Assembly (NCBI GenBank): GCA_019694165.1
Contig: JAIBCL010000050.1
Span: 1-33,310, forward strand
Direction of reading: 5' to 3'
Source of the DNA: Verrucomicrobiaceae bacterium
GTDB taxonomy: Bacteria > Verrucomicrobiota > Verrucomicrobiia > Verrucomicrobiales > Verrucomicrobiaceae
DNA length: 33,310 nucleotides
Part shown: positions 23,966 to 31,939 of the stretch, piece after piece
Position numbering within the stretch: position 1 is the first letter of the stretch
Layout of the letters: every line of letters starts with the position of its first letter
Translations under genes and position numbers: made by a program
Notes under the pieces: generated by a model
What the model saw: only the letters and a program-made list of their open reading frames with translations
What the model was told of the DNA's origin: nothing
Database searches by the model: none

Positions 23966-24065
23966 TTCCGCAACATCAGCTCCTCGGCCCCGCCCTACGC
24001 TCCTCATGCGATCCCAGCGAATCTTGAAGCCCTCGCTTGAGCGCCGCGCTGCACCCCTGCTTTCG

Positions 24066-24081
24066 GCGTCGGTACCGACGC
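24066..24081. promoter_or_regulatory. Perfect 16-bp palindrome in a long leader
   Basis: GCGTCGGTACCGACGC is fully self-complementary with no spacer. It lies in the 551-base gap (23820-24370) between divergent genes, 290 bases upstream of the ExbB-like start, where no protein gene is convincing. A dimeric repressor or activator site is the simplest reading; chance is possible in GC-rich DNA. Confidence 0.4.
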
Positions 24082-24370
24082 AACAACGCCCCACCCTCAG
24101 CCGGGCAGGCAATCAAGCCAGTCAAAGGTTGCGCACCGCAAAACCCCTACCCCACATCGTTGGTGCACGCTCCGGGGCAGACCTCGCCTTTTGTTGGGTC
24201 TCTCCTCCCCGAATTTGCCCGCGAAGAACCCGAAGCGGGCAAGGAGAGGGCAAATCCCGTAGCAGCGCCAAGGGAATATTTTCTTGTCGAGGATCGCCTC
24301 CACGAATACTACACGCCTGCTCGGCCAGCCGGGCTCCGCCACATCACATCAACTACCGGAGGAAATCCCA

Positions 24371-25774
24371 GTGAAATTCAAGTGCCCCTCATGCAACATG
24401 CAGTTGAAGGCCGAGCCGGATACGGCGGGCAAGGTCGTCCGCTGCCCAGGCTGCAATACCAAGCTGCAAATCCCGCAATTGCCCCAGCCGGCCGCCGATC
24501 AAGCCGTGCCGCCTCCTGATGCAGCGGACGATCACTTCGGCGACCACCACGAAACCTCCGAGCCGCAACTCCAGCAGCAGGCCGAGGAACAGTCGGCACC
24601 CGAACGCCAGGGCTGGATCGAGTCCGACCCGACCAATGCAAACATGTGGTTGGCGCTCGCCATCGGCCTCGTGACGACCGGAGCCTTTCTCGGTGTGCTG
24701 CTTGCCTTTGCGCCACCGGCCGATCTGCCATCGACAAAGTACAATCTCATGCAGTACCTCGCCAACGTGTGGAAGGGCCACCTGCCGGTCAACGGCCTGA
24801 ACACGCTCTTCTTCTTCTGGGCCATCGCCATCCTCTACCTCAAGCTGGAAAAGCTCCGCCATCAGCGGCGCGCGCTTTTGCTTGACGTATTGCCCGCCGA
24901 TCTCGGCGGCGAGATCAATGCGCAGACCGTCGGCTCCTTCATCGATCACATCTACGGCCTGCCGCACCGGCTGCGCGACAGCCTTATGGTGAACCGCATC
25001 CGCAAGGGACTCGAACTCTTCGAAGGCAAGCAAAACGTCGCCGACGCCGTCACGCTCATGTCCGCACAGTCTGACATCGACAGTGCGCGCATCGGCACCA
25101 GCTATGTGCCGGTGAAGGCGTTCCTGTGGGCCATTCCGATCATGGGTTTCGTCGGCACGGTGCTCGGCCTCTCCCACGCGCTCCTGAGCCTCGACTTCAA
25201 GAACCTTGAGGACGTAAAGGCGGTGATCGGCGTGCTCAAAGGTGTCATCAACGGCCTCGGAGGCGCGTTCGACGCCACGCTCGTGGGCCTCGTCTTCGCC
25301 ATGCTGCTGAACTTCCCCATGAACGCCTTGGCGAAGGCCGAGGACGACTGTCTCAATGACATCGACGCCTTTTGCAACGAGGTGCTCATCCCGCGCCTCA
25401 ATGACGGCGGCTTTGTGGCCAGCGGCGACACCTCGGGCATGATGGATGCGCTGGTCAAGGCCGTGGCCGGCGCGCAGCAGGAGTTTCTCGGCGACCTGAA
25501 TGCTCTCTCCGCGAAGATCGTCGAGCAGGCGCACAATCTCGACAAACGTGCCGCAGCGCACCAGGAGCGCGTGGACACCGAGTTTGCGAAGTCGCTGACG
25601 AAGATGCGTGACGACTTCACCGGAGCCGTCACCGATGCCGTGCGCAGCAGCACCGACTATACCCGCGCGCTCGCCAGCGGCATCCAGAGCCTGAACAACC
25701 TGCTCTCCGAACTCGGCGGCAAGCAAATCCTCATCCATCAGGTGAAGAAGAAAGGCTGGTTCTCGCGCGATTGA
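24371..25774 (+). CDS. MotA/TolQ/ExbB proton-channel protein with N-terminal zinc ribbon
   Basis: 467 residues from a GTG at 24371, chosen because GGAGG lies 8 bases upstream and MKFKCPSC is the standard start of this ribbon type. The ribbon has C5, C8, C25 and C28. An acidic/Gln-rich linker (40-90) leads to four predicted membrane helices (about 92-113, 145-158, 250-270, 300-315). The last two carry the ExbB/TolQ/MotA signature: PIMGFVGTVLGLSHA and GGAFDATLVGLVFAM. The C-terminal 110 residues are a helical cytoplasmic tail. Such proteins form pentamers that pass protons around a dimer of ExbD/MotB-like partners to do mechanical work. The two genes downstream encode such partners. What the motor drives is unknown. 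Confidence 0.9.
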   Translation: MKFKCPSCNMQLKAEPDTAGKVVRCPGCNTKLQIPQLPQPAADQAVPPPDAADDHFGDHHETSEPQLQQQAEEQSAPERQGWIESDPTNANMWLALAIGLVTTGAFLGVLLAFAPPADLPSTKYNLMQYLANVWKGHLPVNGLNTLFFFWAIAILYLKLEKLRHQRRALLLDVLPADLGGEINAQTVGSFIDHIYGLPHRLRDSLMVNRIRKGLELFEGKQNVADAVTLMSAQSDIDSARIGTSYVPVKAFLWAIPIMGFVGTVLGLSHALLSLDFKNLEDVKAVIGVLKGVINGLGGAFDATLVGLVFAMLLNFPMNALAKAEDDCLNDIDAFCNEVLIPRLNDGGFVASGDTSGMMDALVKAVAGAQQEFLGDLNALSAKIVEQAHNLDKRAAAHQERVDTEFAKSLTKMRDDFTGAVTDAVRSSTDYTRALASGIQSLNNLLSELGGKQILIHQVKKKGWFSRD

Positions 25775-25847
25775 GCGTCGCGCGGATCAAAGCGGCCAGA
25801 AACCTTCGACTGCCAACCATCAACCCGCATCCACCCCGCACACTGCG

Positions 25848-26744
25848 ATGGCCAAACGCCGGCACGGCTCCCACGACGAGATCCTCATGGTGCCCTTCCT
25901 GGACATCCTCTGCTCGCTCATCGGCGTGCTCGTGCTCATCATCGTCTTCCTCTGCGTCTCGCAGGCCAGCCAGACGGAGGGCCGCACGCAGGAGGAGATC
26001 GATCGTGCCATCGAGTACAAGAAGCTGAACCGGCAGCAGGTGGAGGACGAGAAGATCCAGGAGGAGGCGAAGGTGCGCCTCGAAAAGCTCGCGCGGCTGA
26101 AGAAAGAGCTGGAGGAGCAGGAGCAGAAGCTCGCGCGCTTCCGCAAGCTGCTCTCCACCTCCGAGGACGTGAAGAAGCTCAATGAAAAGATGAGCCAGGA
26201 CGCGCTCAAGGAACTCGACAACCTGATGCTCGAAATCGAGGGCTACTTGAAACAGTCCGACGAATTGAAGAAGGAGATAGCCGCCTTGCAGAAAGAAATC
26301 GACAAGCGCAAGCCGCCCGCCACTCCGCCGCTTCCTCCCGTGGTGGTGCAGCCCGGTGGCTCTGGTCTCGCCGCCGGCTCGAAGGCGTTTTTTGTCGAGG
26401 CCAGCTCGGGCAAGATCATGATCTACTGGGACACCGAGAAGAAGACGCAGGTCAGTTCCGCCGCAGCCGTGATCATTGCCGACAAATCATACGACCACTT
26501 CTTGAGGCAGGCCCGTGCCGTGGCGAATTCAAAGCTCATCTTTCTGGTGCGCGACGACGGCAACGCCTCCTACAACAACGCCGCCGGCTGGGCGCAGCAG
26601 ACGCACGGCTTCGCACCCGCGCAGGTCGCAAAGCTCCCCATTCCCGGCCGTGGCGAGATCGACCTGCAAATGTTCAAAGCCTTCCTCGGCACCATCGCAC
26701 CGCCGGCGGATGCGACACTCGTACCTGTTAAGCCGAAAGCATGA
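25848..26744 (+). CDS. ExbD/TolR-like stator partner with coiled coil (first of two paralogues)
   Basis: 298 residues. A short basic N-terminus (MAKRR) leads to one membrane helix (about 14-37) with Asp19 at its start, the position of the proton-carrying Asp in ExbD, TolR and MotB. A long charged coiled coil (about 45-155) and a Pro-rich hinge precede a C-terminal domain (about 178-285) with FFVEASSGKIMIYW and LIFLVRDDGNASYNNAAGWA. I know this domain only as an unnamed family next to ExbB-like genes. No OmpA-like peptidoglycan-binding motif is seen. It starts 73 bases after the channel gene and is surely in its operon. The N-terminal sequence and C-terminal fold recur in the protein encoded at 26862-28406. 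Confidence 0.82.
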   Translation: MAKRRHGSHDEILMVPFLDILCSLIGVLVLIIVFLCVSQASQTEGRTQEEIDRAIEYKKLNRQQVEDEKIQEEAKVRLEKLARLKKELEEQEQKLARFRKLLSTSEDVKKLNEKMSQDALKELDNLMLEIEGYLKQSDELKKEIAALQKEIDKRKPPATPPLPPVVVQPGGSGLAAGSKAFFVEASSGKIMIYWDTEKKTQVSSAAAVIIADKSYDHFLRQARAVANSKLIFLVRDDGNASYNNAAGWAQQTHGFAPAQVAKLPIPGRGEIDLQMFKAFLGTIAPPADATLVPVKPKA

Positions 26745-26788
26745 TGAAGCCGGGATTCATTGTTCAGTATCCCCTGCATCGCCCGCCC

Positions 26789-26830
26789 GACCTCTGACCT
26801 CTGACCTCTGAATACTGACCACTGACCTCT
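26789..26830. repeat. Heptamer tandem repeat (GACCTCT and variants, 6 units)
   Basis: Six 7-base units in a row: GACCTCT three times, GAATACT, GACCACT, GACCTCT. They occupy the 117-base gap between the two ExbD-like genes. Similar period-7 tracts lie at 29245, 29333 and 31940. Confidence 0.85.
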
Positions 26831-26861
26831 CCCCACCCCACCGCACCACAAACCCATCCCA

Positions 26862-28406
26862 ATGGCAAAACGCCGACCCAGCGAAGAGTTCGAAATTCCT
26901 TTCGTCGCCCTGATGGACACGATGACAAACGTCGTGGGCGTGCTCATCATCGTGCTCGTGCTCGTCGGCCTCGGCGTGGCCAGCGCGGTGAAGAAGATTC
27001 TCTCCGATCTCCCGCCCGTGGATGCGCAGACACTGGCGCAGTTGAAGGAGACCATCGCCAAGAAGGAAGCTCCGCCGAAGCTCGAAACGCTCGATGAGCA
27101 GGCCAGCGAGGCCGAGAAGCAGATCAAGAAGGCCATCGAGGAACTCAAGACGCTCGACCTAAGCCCCGAGAAGCAAAAACTCGCGGACATCGACGACCTG
27201 AAGCGCCAGATCGACGAACGCAAGAAAGACCGCGACGCGAAGAAGGCCGCCATCGACAAGCTGCTGGCCGAACTGGATGCCATGAAGGCGCGGCTCGACC
27301 AAACCCCGGTTTACAAGCCTCCGCCCGCCACTGTTGTGCGACTGCCGAATCCACGGCCGTATCCTGAAAGGCCCGTGGAGACGCGGGTGATCGTCGCGAA
27401 GGAAGGCATACTCTTTTATCGCGAGGCGGATTACCTTGACCCTGTTCGCAGCGGTCTCGAGCAGGTGAAGTCGCAGATCGAGTACCGAGATGTGAAGATG
27501 GATCCGTTCGCGGCGATGCTGGAAAAGGTGCTCGGCTCAAAGGCCGATGTGCAAAAGGCGTGGCCCGACATTGCTCCCCTCGTGAACACGTTCCAGATGG
27601 AGTTGGTCGCCCTCGCTTGGAAGAACGTCGTCGCCGGCGGGCTCGCACCTTCGAAGGAAATGCTGCAGAATCTCGGCGACATCGCGCTCACCATCGGCAA
27701 GCCGCTTCCCCACGTGGCCGCCGCCGTCACCGCCGCGGCAAAGGGAGACCTGACAAAGTGGACCGCGCTCGATCCATCCAAAGACCCCGCCGCACCCATC
27801 ATCAAGGCCGCGCAATACGGCGGCAAGATCAAGTTCACCTACGGCGCGAAGTCCGAGGAGGTGCGCGCCAACGCGCGTGACGTGCTCATCTATTTCAAGA
27901 AGCTCGCCGACGCACCGCCCTTCAAGAACGCGAGCCGTGCCAGAACGATCTACGACGCCTACAAGATCGTCGAAGTGCTCAAGCGTGCGGCCGCGAGCCA
28001 GGTCATCTCCAAGGCATACACCATGGCGCCGGCCGTGGTTCCTGGCACTGCCTACGTCCAGGCGGAACTGACGCCGCGGCCCGGCAGCGGCGAGACGGCG
28101 GAGCAGCTCAAGCAGCCGAACTCGGGCTTCATCCGCGCATTGCGCGCGATCAAGGCTGACCCGAGCGGCGTGGCCGTGTTTCAAATCCTGCCCGACGCCA
28201 TCCCGACCTACCTCGAGGCCCGCCGCGTGGCCGATGAAGTGGGCGTGCCCGCCACATGGGAATTTCTCGGCGCGCTGAAGCTCACCGCCAGCGTCACGCC
28301 CTTCGAGGTACAGAAATTCACCGCCACTCCGCCGCGTCCGCCAGCGCCACCCGGCGGCACCGCCCCGCCCGCCACCATCGCGCCGCCGAAGAAGACGCTG
28401 GATTGA
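26862..28406 (+). CDS. ExbD/TolR-like stator partner with coiled coil (second paralogue, enlarged)
   Basis: 514 residues. The first 40 residues align without gaps to the preceding protein: MAKRR, Asp19 and G26-V27 fall at identical positions within a single membrane helix (about 13-38). A Lys/Glu-rich coiled coil (about 55-148) and a Pro-rich linker follow. An extra helical region of roughly 200 residues then precedes a C-terminal segment (VAVFQILPDAIPTYLEARRV) that parallels the LIFLVRDDGNASYNNAAGWA segment of its neighbour. It ends in a Pro/Ala/Thr-rich tail. The two proteins are therefore paralogues, plausibly forming a heterodimer inside one ExbB pentamer. No known activity can be assigned. 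No Shine-Dalgarno precedes the ATG. Confidence 0.82.
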   Translation: MAKRRPSEEFEIPFVALMDTMTNVVGVLIIVLVLVGLGVASAVKKILSDLPPVDAQTLAQLKETIAKKEAPPKLETLDEQASEAEKQIKKAIEELKTLDLSPEKQKLADIDDLKRQIDERKKDRDAKKAAIDKLLAELDAMKARLDQTPVYKPPPATVVRLPNPRPYPERPVETRVIVAKEGILFYREADYLDPVRSGLEQVKSQIEYRDVKMDPFAAMLEKVLGSKADVQKAWPDIAPLVNTFQMELVALAWKNVVAGGLAPSKEMLQNLGDIALTIGKPLPHVAAAVTAAAKGDLTKWTALDPSKDPAAPIIKAAQYGGKIKFTYGAKSEEVRANARDVLIYFKKLADAPPFKNASRARTIYDAYKIVEVLKRAAASQVISKAYTMAPAVVPGTAYVQAELTPRPGSGETAEQLKQPNSGFIRALRAIKADPSGVAVFQILPDAIPTYLEARRVADEVGVPATWEFLGALKLTASVTPFEVQKFTATPPRPPAPPGGTAPPATIAPPKKTLD

Positions 28407-28416
28407 GATGCCGCGC

Positions 28417-28456
28417 GCAGCGCTTTGGAGTGCGGTGGCGCAGACACGGCTTTGGC
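28417..28456. repeat. Dispersed repeat, copy A (partial)
   Basis: Contains CTTTGGAGTGCGGTGGCG and, after a deletion relative to the copy at 32225-32286, GACACGGCTTTGGC. The MITE is inserted immediately to its right, starting at the TA 28457-28458. Confidence 0.6.
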
Positions 28457-28458
28457 TA

Positions 28459-28626
28459 GTGGTCGAATCCAGCAAGGTTGATGGGTAGGGCGGACTGTCC
28501 TCAGTCCGCCGCGTTAGGCCACGAACTCTCCGCACGAAGCACAACTCCAACGAAGTCCTCGATCTCCGCCCGGCGGCGCTTGCAGGAGCAAGCGCCCTAC
28601 CCATCAACTCTGCTGGAATGAACCAC
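28459..28626. mobile_element. 168-bp MITE, non-autonomous relative of the IS630 element
   Basis: Terminal inverted repeats of 33 bp (28459-28491 and 28594-28626) match at 28 positions and are flanked by TA at 28457-28458 and 28627-28628. The outer 28 bp of the right end match the right end of the IS630 element at 12690-12717 at 24 positions. No transposase is encoded. The interior holds two strong hairpins: GGCGGACT/AGTCCGCC near 28488-28510 and GGCGCTTGC/GCAAGCGCC near 28575-28596. It would be mobilised in trans by an IS630 transposase. It lies between the second ExbD-like gene and the small secreted protein gene. Confidence 0.85.
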
Positions 28627-28689
28627 TAGGCGCACGCTCAGCCATCGCATCACCTGACATCTGCTTCCCGGCCTCAAGCTCCGCCCGAA

Positions 28690-28734
28690 GCCAAAGCGGT
28701 GTCTCCGTCGCTTCGCGATTCCGTCGCCGCGTCC
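28690..28734. repeat. Dispersed repeat, copy B
   Basis: Shares the exact 19-mer CCGTCGCTTCGCGATTCCG with copy C at 32225-32286, in the same orientation, and GCCAAAGC plus GTGTC with the reverse of copy A. It is non-coding. The rest of 28407-28818 outside copy A, the MITE and this copy holds nothing recognised. Confidence 0.65.
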
Positions 28735-28818
28735 CCGATCCCGTCACACCTCTTACGACGGCGGAGCGGCGGTGAGCGAATCTTCAGGGCGCGTCCATCC
28801 GCCGATGGGAGAGAGGGG

Positions 28819-29286
28819 CTACAGCTTCCGCAGTCGGTAAAACACGCGCCCGCTGCCGACGGCGAACTGGAGGAACTGCTCGGGCCCGCTCACCGTAGGC
28901 GTGCCGACCACGTCGGACCATGCGGCATTGGCCAGGTCGGCGGTGTTTTGCTGGAGCACCCAGCCGGGGACGCTCGCGCTCCAGACGACCTGCACGTTCG
29001 CGCCCACGCCTCGGATGGTAATGTGCGGCGCGCCGGTTTGTTGCAGTGCCATGTATTGGCCGAAGAATCCGCCGCTGAGGCTGTAGGCACCGCCGGTGGA
29101 GGCCGCGTGCGCGTCGGGCTGAGCGATGCTGCCGGTGATCATATACGCGCCGCCGCTGCTCATGCCGCCGCCGCCTGTCACCTTGCCGGAGGTGATGGAA
29201 TAGCTCTGCGCAGAGGCGGGGATGGTGGTGAGGAGCAGGAAGGCGAACATTGAACATTGAAATGGAAGAGCAGTGAGTGTGTTCAT
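28819..29286 (-). CDS. Small secreted protein with FYRLR C-terminus
   Basis: 155 residues from the ATG at 29286; 16 upstream in-frame residues are rejected because the signal peptide (MNTLTALPFQ..., to about ASA-Q27) starts here. The mature part begins with a Gly/Ser-rich segment of the SGKVTGGGGMSSGGAYMITGSIAQPDA type. It ends with a module having W-x-A-S-V-P-G-W-V-L-Q...L-A-N-A-A-W and a terminal FYRLRKL. Both parts are familiar from unnamed secreted proteins of Verrucomicrobia; the function is unknown. It lies 92 bases after the propeller/fibre gene on the same strand. The bases just before the ATG read TCACCTCCTTTC, the sequence of the 16S rRNA 3' end rather than its complement. Confidence 0.75.
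   Translation of the reverse strand: MNTLTALPFQCSMFAFLLLTTIPASAQSYSITSGKVTGGGGMSSGGAYMITGSIAQPDAHAASTGGAYSLSGGFFGQYMALQQTGAPHITIRGVGANVQVVWSASVPGWVLQQNTADLANAAWSDVVGTPTVSGPEQFLQFAVGSGRVFYRLRKL
29245..29265. repeat. Short heptamer repeat (GAACATT x2 plus variant)
   Basis: Three 7-base units, GAACATT, GAACATT, GAAATGG, within the signal-peptide codons of the small secreted protein. It is the inverted complement of units at 29354-29370 (16 of 17 bases). Confidence 0.6.
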
Positions 29287-29332
29287 GGTGGAAAGGAGGT
29301 GAGCTGGTTTCTGGCGGCTCTGCGACGGCAGC

Positions 29333-29374
29333 ATTCCAATTCAATGTTGAGCCTTCAATGTTCGATGTTCCCGC
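29333..29374. repeat. Degenerate heptamer repeat (TTCAATG and variants, 6 units)
   Basis: Consecutive 7-base units ATTCCAA, TTCAATG, TTGAGCC, TTCAATG, TTCGATG, TTCCCGC in the 92-base gap between the secreted-protein genes. Together with 29245-29265 it makes an inverted repeat around the start codon at 29286. Confidence 0.7.
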
Positions 29375-29378
29375 TCGC

Positions 29379-31784
29379 TCATTGGTTGTAGGTGGAGATC
29401 ATCGTGCCGACCCAGTAGTTATCTCCGGCGTCGCGAGACAGGGTCACCTCGGTCAGGTGCAGATTGTGGTAGGGGTCGCCGAACTGGAGGCGAAAGAAGA
29501 CCACGTTTTGCGCGTCGGTGTAAACGGGGTAAAGCGTGATGCCCGCCGGGCTGGTGCCGGCGGAGTAGTAGTTCACAGCGGTGCCAGCGCTGTTCATGCC
29601 CATCGCGGCGATGGTATAGCGCGAGGAAGCTGCGACCCGCACCATCCAGCCTCCATTGGTGCCGTCCCGCTCCAGGCTCATGGTGGGAGTGGTGGCTGCT
29701 ACTTGATTCAAGGCGGAATTCGTGCTGGAGACCCGCCGGGTGATGACGCCAAAGCCGGGGGCCTCGCTGGTGCCCGTCTCGCTGCCTTGGCGCATCACGT
29801 CACGCAGGCGGGTGGAGCCGTTCACATCGAGGGTGGCAGTCGGAGCATCGGTCTTGATGCCCACATTGCCGCTGGCACCGAACGTGTGAATGAAGCCGCT
29901 GCCGCCGGGTTTGATCAGGAACAAGCTTCCGTCAGCGCTGTTTTGGGTCAGGTTCCACTGGTTGGCACCGTTGCGATCGCGCAGCATGAGCAAGCCGTCC
30001 AGTGAGCCGAGCGCGGGCGTGCCACCAAGGGTCATGGTGAAGCCCGGCTCCGGCGTGGCGGTGCCGATGCCGGTCAAGCCGCCACTGGTGACGAGCTGGC
30101 TGCCGCCGACGCGCAGGCCGTTGGCCGGCAGGGAGAGCGTGCCGGTCATGGTATCGCCAGCGCGGTTCACCTTCGCGGCTTCGCTGGCATCGGCCACCTG
30201 TGTCCAGATGCCGGAGCCCGTGTATTGCAGCTTCGCAGAAGTGCCGCCACCACCGGAGTAGCCGCCGTAGGAGGTGTAAATCTGACCGGTGAAGTCGCAG
30301 GCGGCGCGCTTGCTGCCATCGGCCGAGCAGGTGACGCCTTCCCAGAAGCGCCCGCTCTCCTGCGCGTTCCAGACCGTGCCATGATCCACGGAGATATGGA
30401 GCTGCGTACTGGACGCGCAGGCAATGATGACGCGGCCATCCGCCGAGCAATCGAGATCGTTCCAGTTCGCGCTCGGGCCCGACGCGCTCCAATTGCTCCC
30501 GGAGTCGTGGGAAGTGCGTATCTGGCCGCCGAATTGCGCGGCCACGATGAAGTTGCCGTCATCCGAGCAGGCCACGGCAAACCAGTCCTGCACGGACAGC
30601 CGGGCCGTCCAGGTGGCACCGCCATCCTGGGAAGTGTAAACCTGTCCGCCACCGAAGGAGCCGGGCACTGCCACGATCCGCATGCCATCGGCCGAGCAGG
30701 CCACATCATTCCATGGGCGCGCGCCCGCGCTGGTGCGCTCTGTCCAGGTGGTGCCAGAATCGGTGGAAGTGAACACACTGCCCGCGCCAAATTGAACGGT
30801 CACCGCGACAAGCCGGGTGCCATCGGCTGAGGAGGCAACCGCTTCCCAGTCGCGGTTCCCGGCGGCGGCCCGCAGTGTCCAGTTTGCGCCATAATCGGTG
30901 GAGGTGTAGATGCCGCCGCCGTCCACCGCCGCCACGAGTTTCGCACCATCCGATGAGGAGGCCACATCCACCCAGGTGCGGCTGCTGTCCCTCGGCGTCC
31001 AGGTCACGCCGTAGGTGTCGGACGTGTATATCTGGCCGCCGCTGACAACGGCGACGAGCCGCTGACCATCCGAAGAACTGGCGATGGAACTCCAGTTTCG
31101 AGCGCTGTCCCGCGCGATCCAGGCCGCCGCCGTGCTCCAGCCGCCGCTGCCGACGCCATTGATCTCGATGACCTCGCCGACAGTGGCGGAGGCCGGCAGG
31201 TTGAAGGTGGAGAGGTCGAAGTGATTCGCATTATACACCGTGCCCGCCGCCGCCGTCTGGCTGGCGCTGTTCACGGCGATGGCGGGATTCACCGTGCCCG
31301 GCGCGATCTGGCTGCTCGTAATGGCACCCGGCGCGATCATGCTGCTGATGATCGTGCCCGCAGGGATGTTTGACCCGCTGATCGGACCGATGAGGCTTTG
31401 CGCATTGGAGGAGATGAACGAGCGAACGGCGTAGGGCGCGCTGGTCACCTTCTGCCGTGGCGCGAGCACGGTGCGGGCCGCCGCGCTGCCGAAGGGCCGC
31501 ACCGCCATCTCCACCCAGCGGTCGCTGCCGCTGTAAGACCCCAGGCCGAAGTTCAGCGACACGGTGAAGATGCCGTTCACGACACTGACCGGCGCCACGA
31601 CCTGCGGCGCATTGACATCGGCGCCTGCGGTTTCGGCATCCTTCAGCGTGAACTGGATGTCGTAGTTTCCATTCGCCGAAGCGCCGCCGTCCATCAGGTG
31701 GCCCTGGTAGGTGAAGACGGTGGTTTGGGCGCGTGCGCCCAACGTAAGCGCGAGGAGGGTGAGGGCGAGGATGAGGTGTTTCAT
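29379..31784 (-). CDS. Secreted seven-repeat BNR/Asp-box propeller fused to a tail-fibre-like C-terminus
   Basis: 801 residues from the ATG at 31784; the TTG four codons upstream is not needed. A signal peptide (1-20, ending ARA-Q) is followed by an N-terminal domain (21-120) of the FTYQGHL...GNYDIQFTL...RQKVTSAPYAV type found in many surface proteins of this superphylum. A short collagen-like or collar part (about 128-170) with repeated GAITSSQIAPGT leads to seven repeats (229-509). Each repeat is 40-45 residues with a Trp at 231, 271, 313, 358, 401, 441 and 481, an SSDG/SADG turn and an S-x-D-x-G-x-x-W Asp-box, which predicts a seven-bladed propeller. The C-terminus has GNVGIKTDAPTATLDVNGSTRL, as in phage-tail-fibre-like proteins. 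Sugar binding or adhesion is likely; sialidase catalytic residues are not recognised. Confidence 0.85.
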   Translation of the reverse strand: MKHLILALTLLALTLGARAQTTVFTYQGHLMDGGASANGNYDIQFTLKDAETAGADVNAPQVVAPVSVVNGIFTVSLNFGLGSYSGSDRWVEMAVRPFGSAAARTVLAPRQKVTSAPYAVRSFISSNAQSLIGPISGSNIPAGTIISSMIAPGAITSSQIAPGTVNPAIAVNSASQTAAAGTVYNANHFDLSTFNLPASATVGEVIEINGVGSGGWSTAAAWIARDSARNWSSIASSSDGQRLVAVVSGGQIYTSDTYGVTWTPRDSSRTWVDVASSSDGAKLVAAVDGGGIYTSTDYGANWTLRAAAGNRDWEAVASSADGTRLVAVTVQFGAGSVFTSTDSGTTWTERTSAGARPWNDVACSADGMRIVAVPGSFGGGQVYTSQDGGATWTARLSVQDWFAVACSDDGNFIVAAQFGGQIRTSHDSGSNWSASGPSANWNDLDCSADGRVIIACASSTQLHISVDHGTVWNAQESGRFWEGVTCSADGSKRAACDFTGQIYTSYGGYSGGGGTSAKLQYTGSGIWTQVADASEAAKVNRAGDTMTGTLSLPANGLRVGGSQLVTSGGLTGIGTATPEPGFTMTLGGTPALGSLDGLLMLRDRNGANQWNLTQNSADGSLFLIKPGGSGFIHTFGASGNVGIKTDAPTATLDVNGSTRLRDVMRQGSETGTSEAPGFGVITRRVSSTNSALNQVAATTPTMSLERDGTNGGWMVRVAASSRYTIAAMGMNSAGTAVNYYSAGTSPAGITLYPVYTDAQNVVFFRLQFGDPYHNLHLTEVTLSRDAGDNYWVGTMISTYNQ

Positions 31785-31939
31785 GGTGGTTTTCAAGGCG
31801 CGGGCGAGCCGTGTCCCGCTGTTTTACCAACCCGCACTGCACAAGGCGAGCCAATAATGCAGGCCAAAAACGCGGCGGCCGCGCAAAGATTGGCGATTGC
31901 ATCCAGCCGCCCGATTTCGTTACATGTCCTCCGTCATTC

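Noticed and set aside
24389..25738. Minus-strand open frame of 449 codons opposite the ExbB-like gene
   Set aside because: No recognisable domain; the plus strand has zinc ribbon, membrane helices and the ExbB signature with a good ribosome site.
26789..26830. CRISPR array
   Set aside because: Units are contiguous 7-mers without spacers; no cas genes or 24-40 base direct repeats occur in the window.
28459..28626. Intrinsic terminator of the ExbD-like operon
   Set aside because: The long inverted repeats are flanked by TA and match IS630 ends, so a MITE explains them better, although internal hairpins might still slow transcription.
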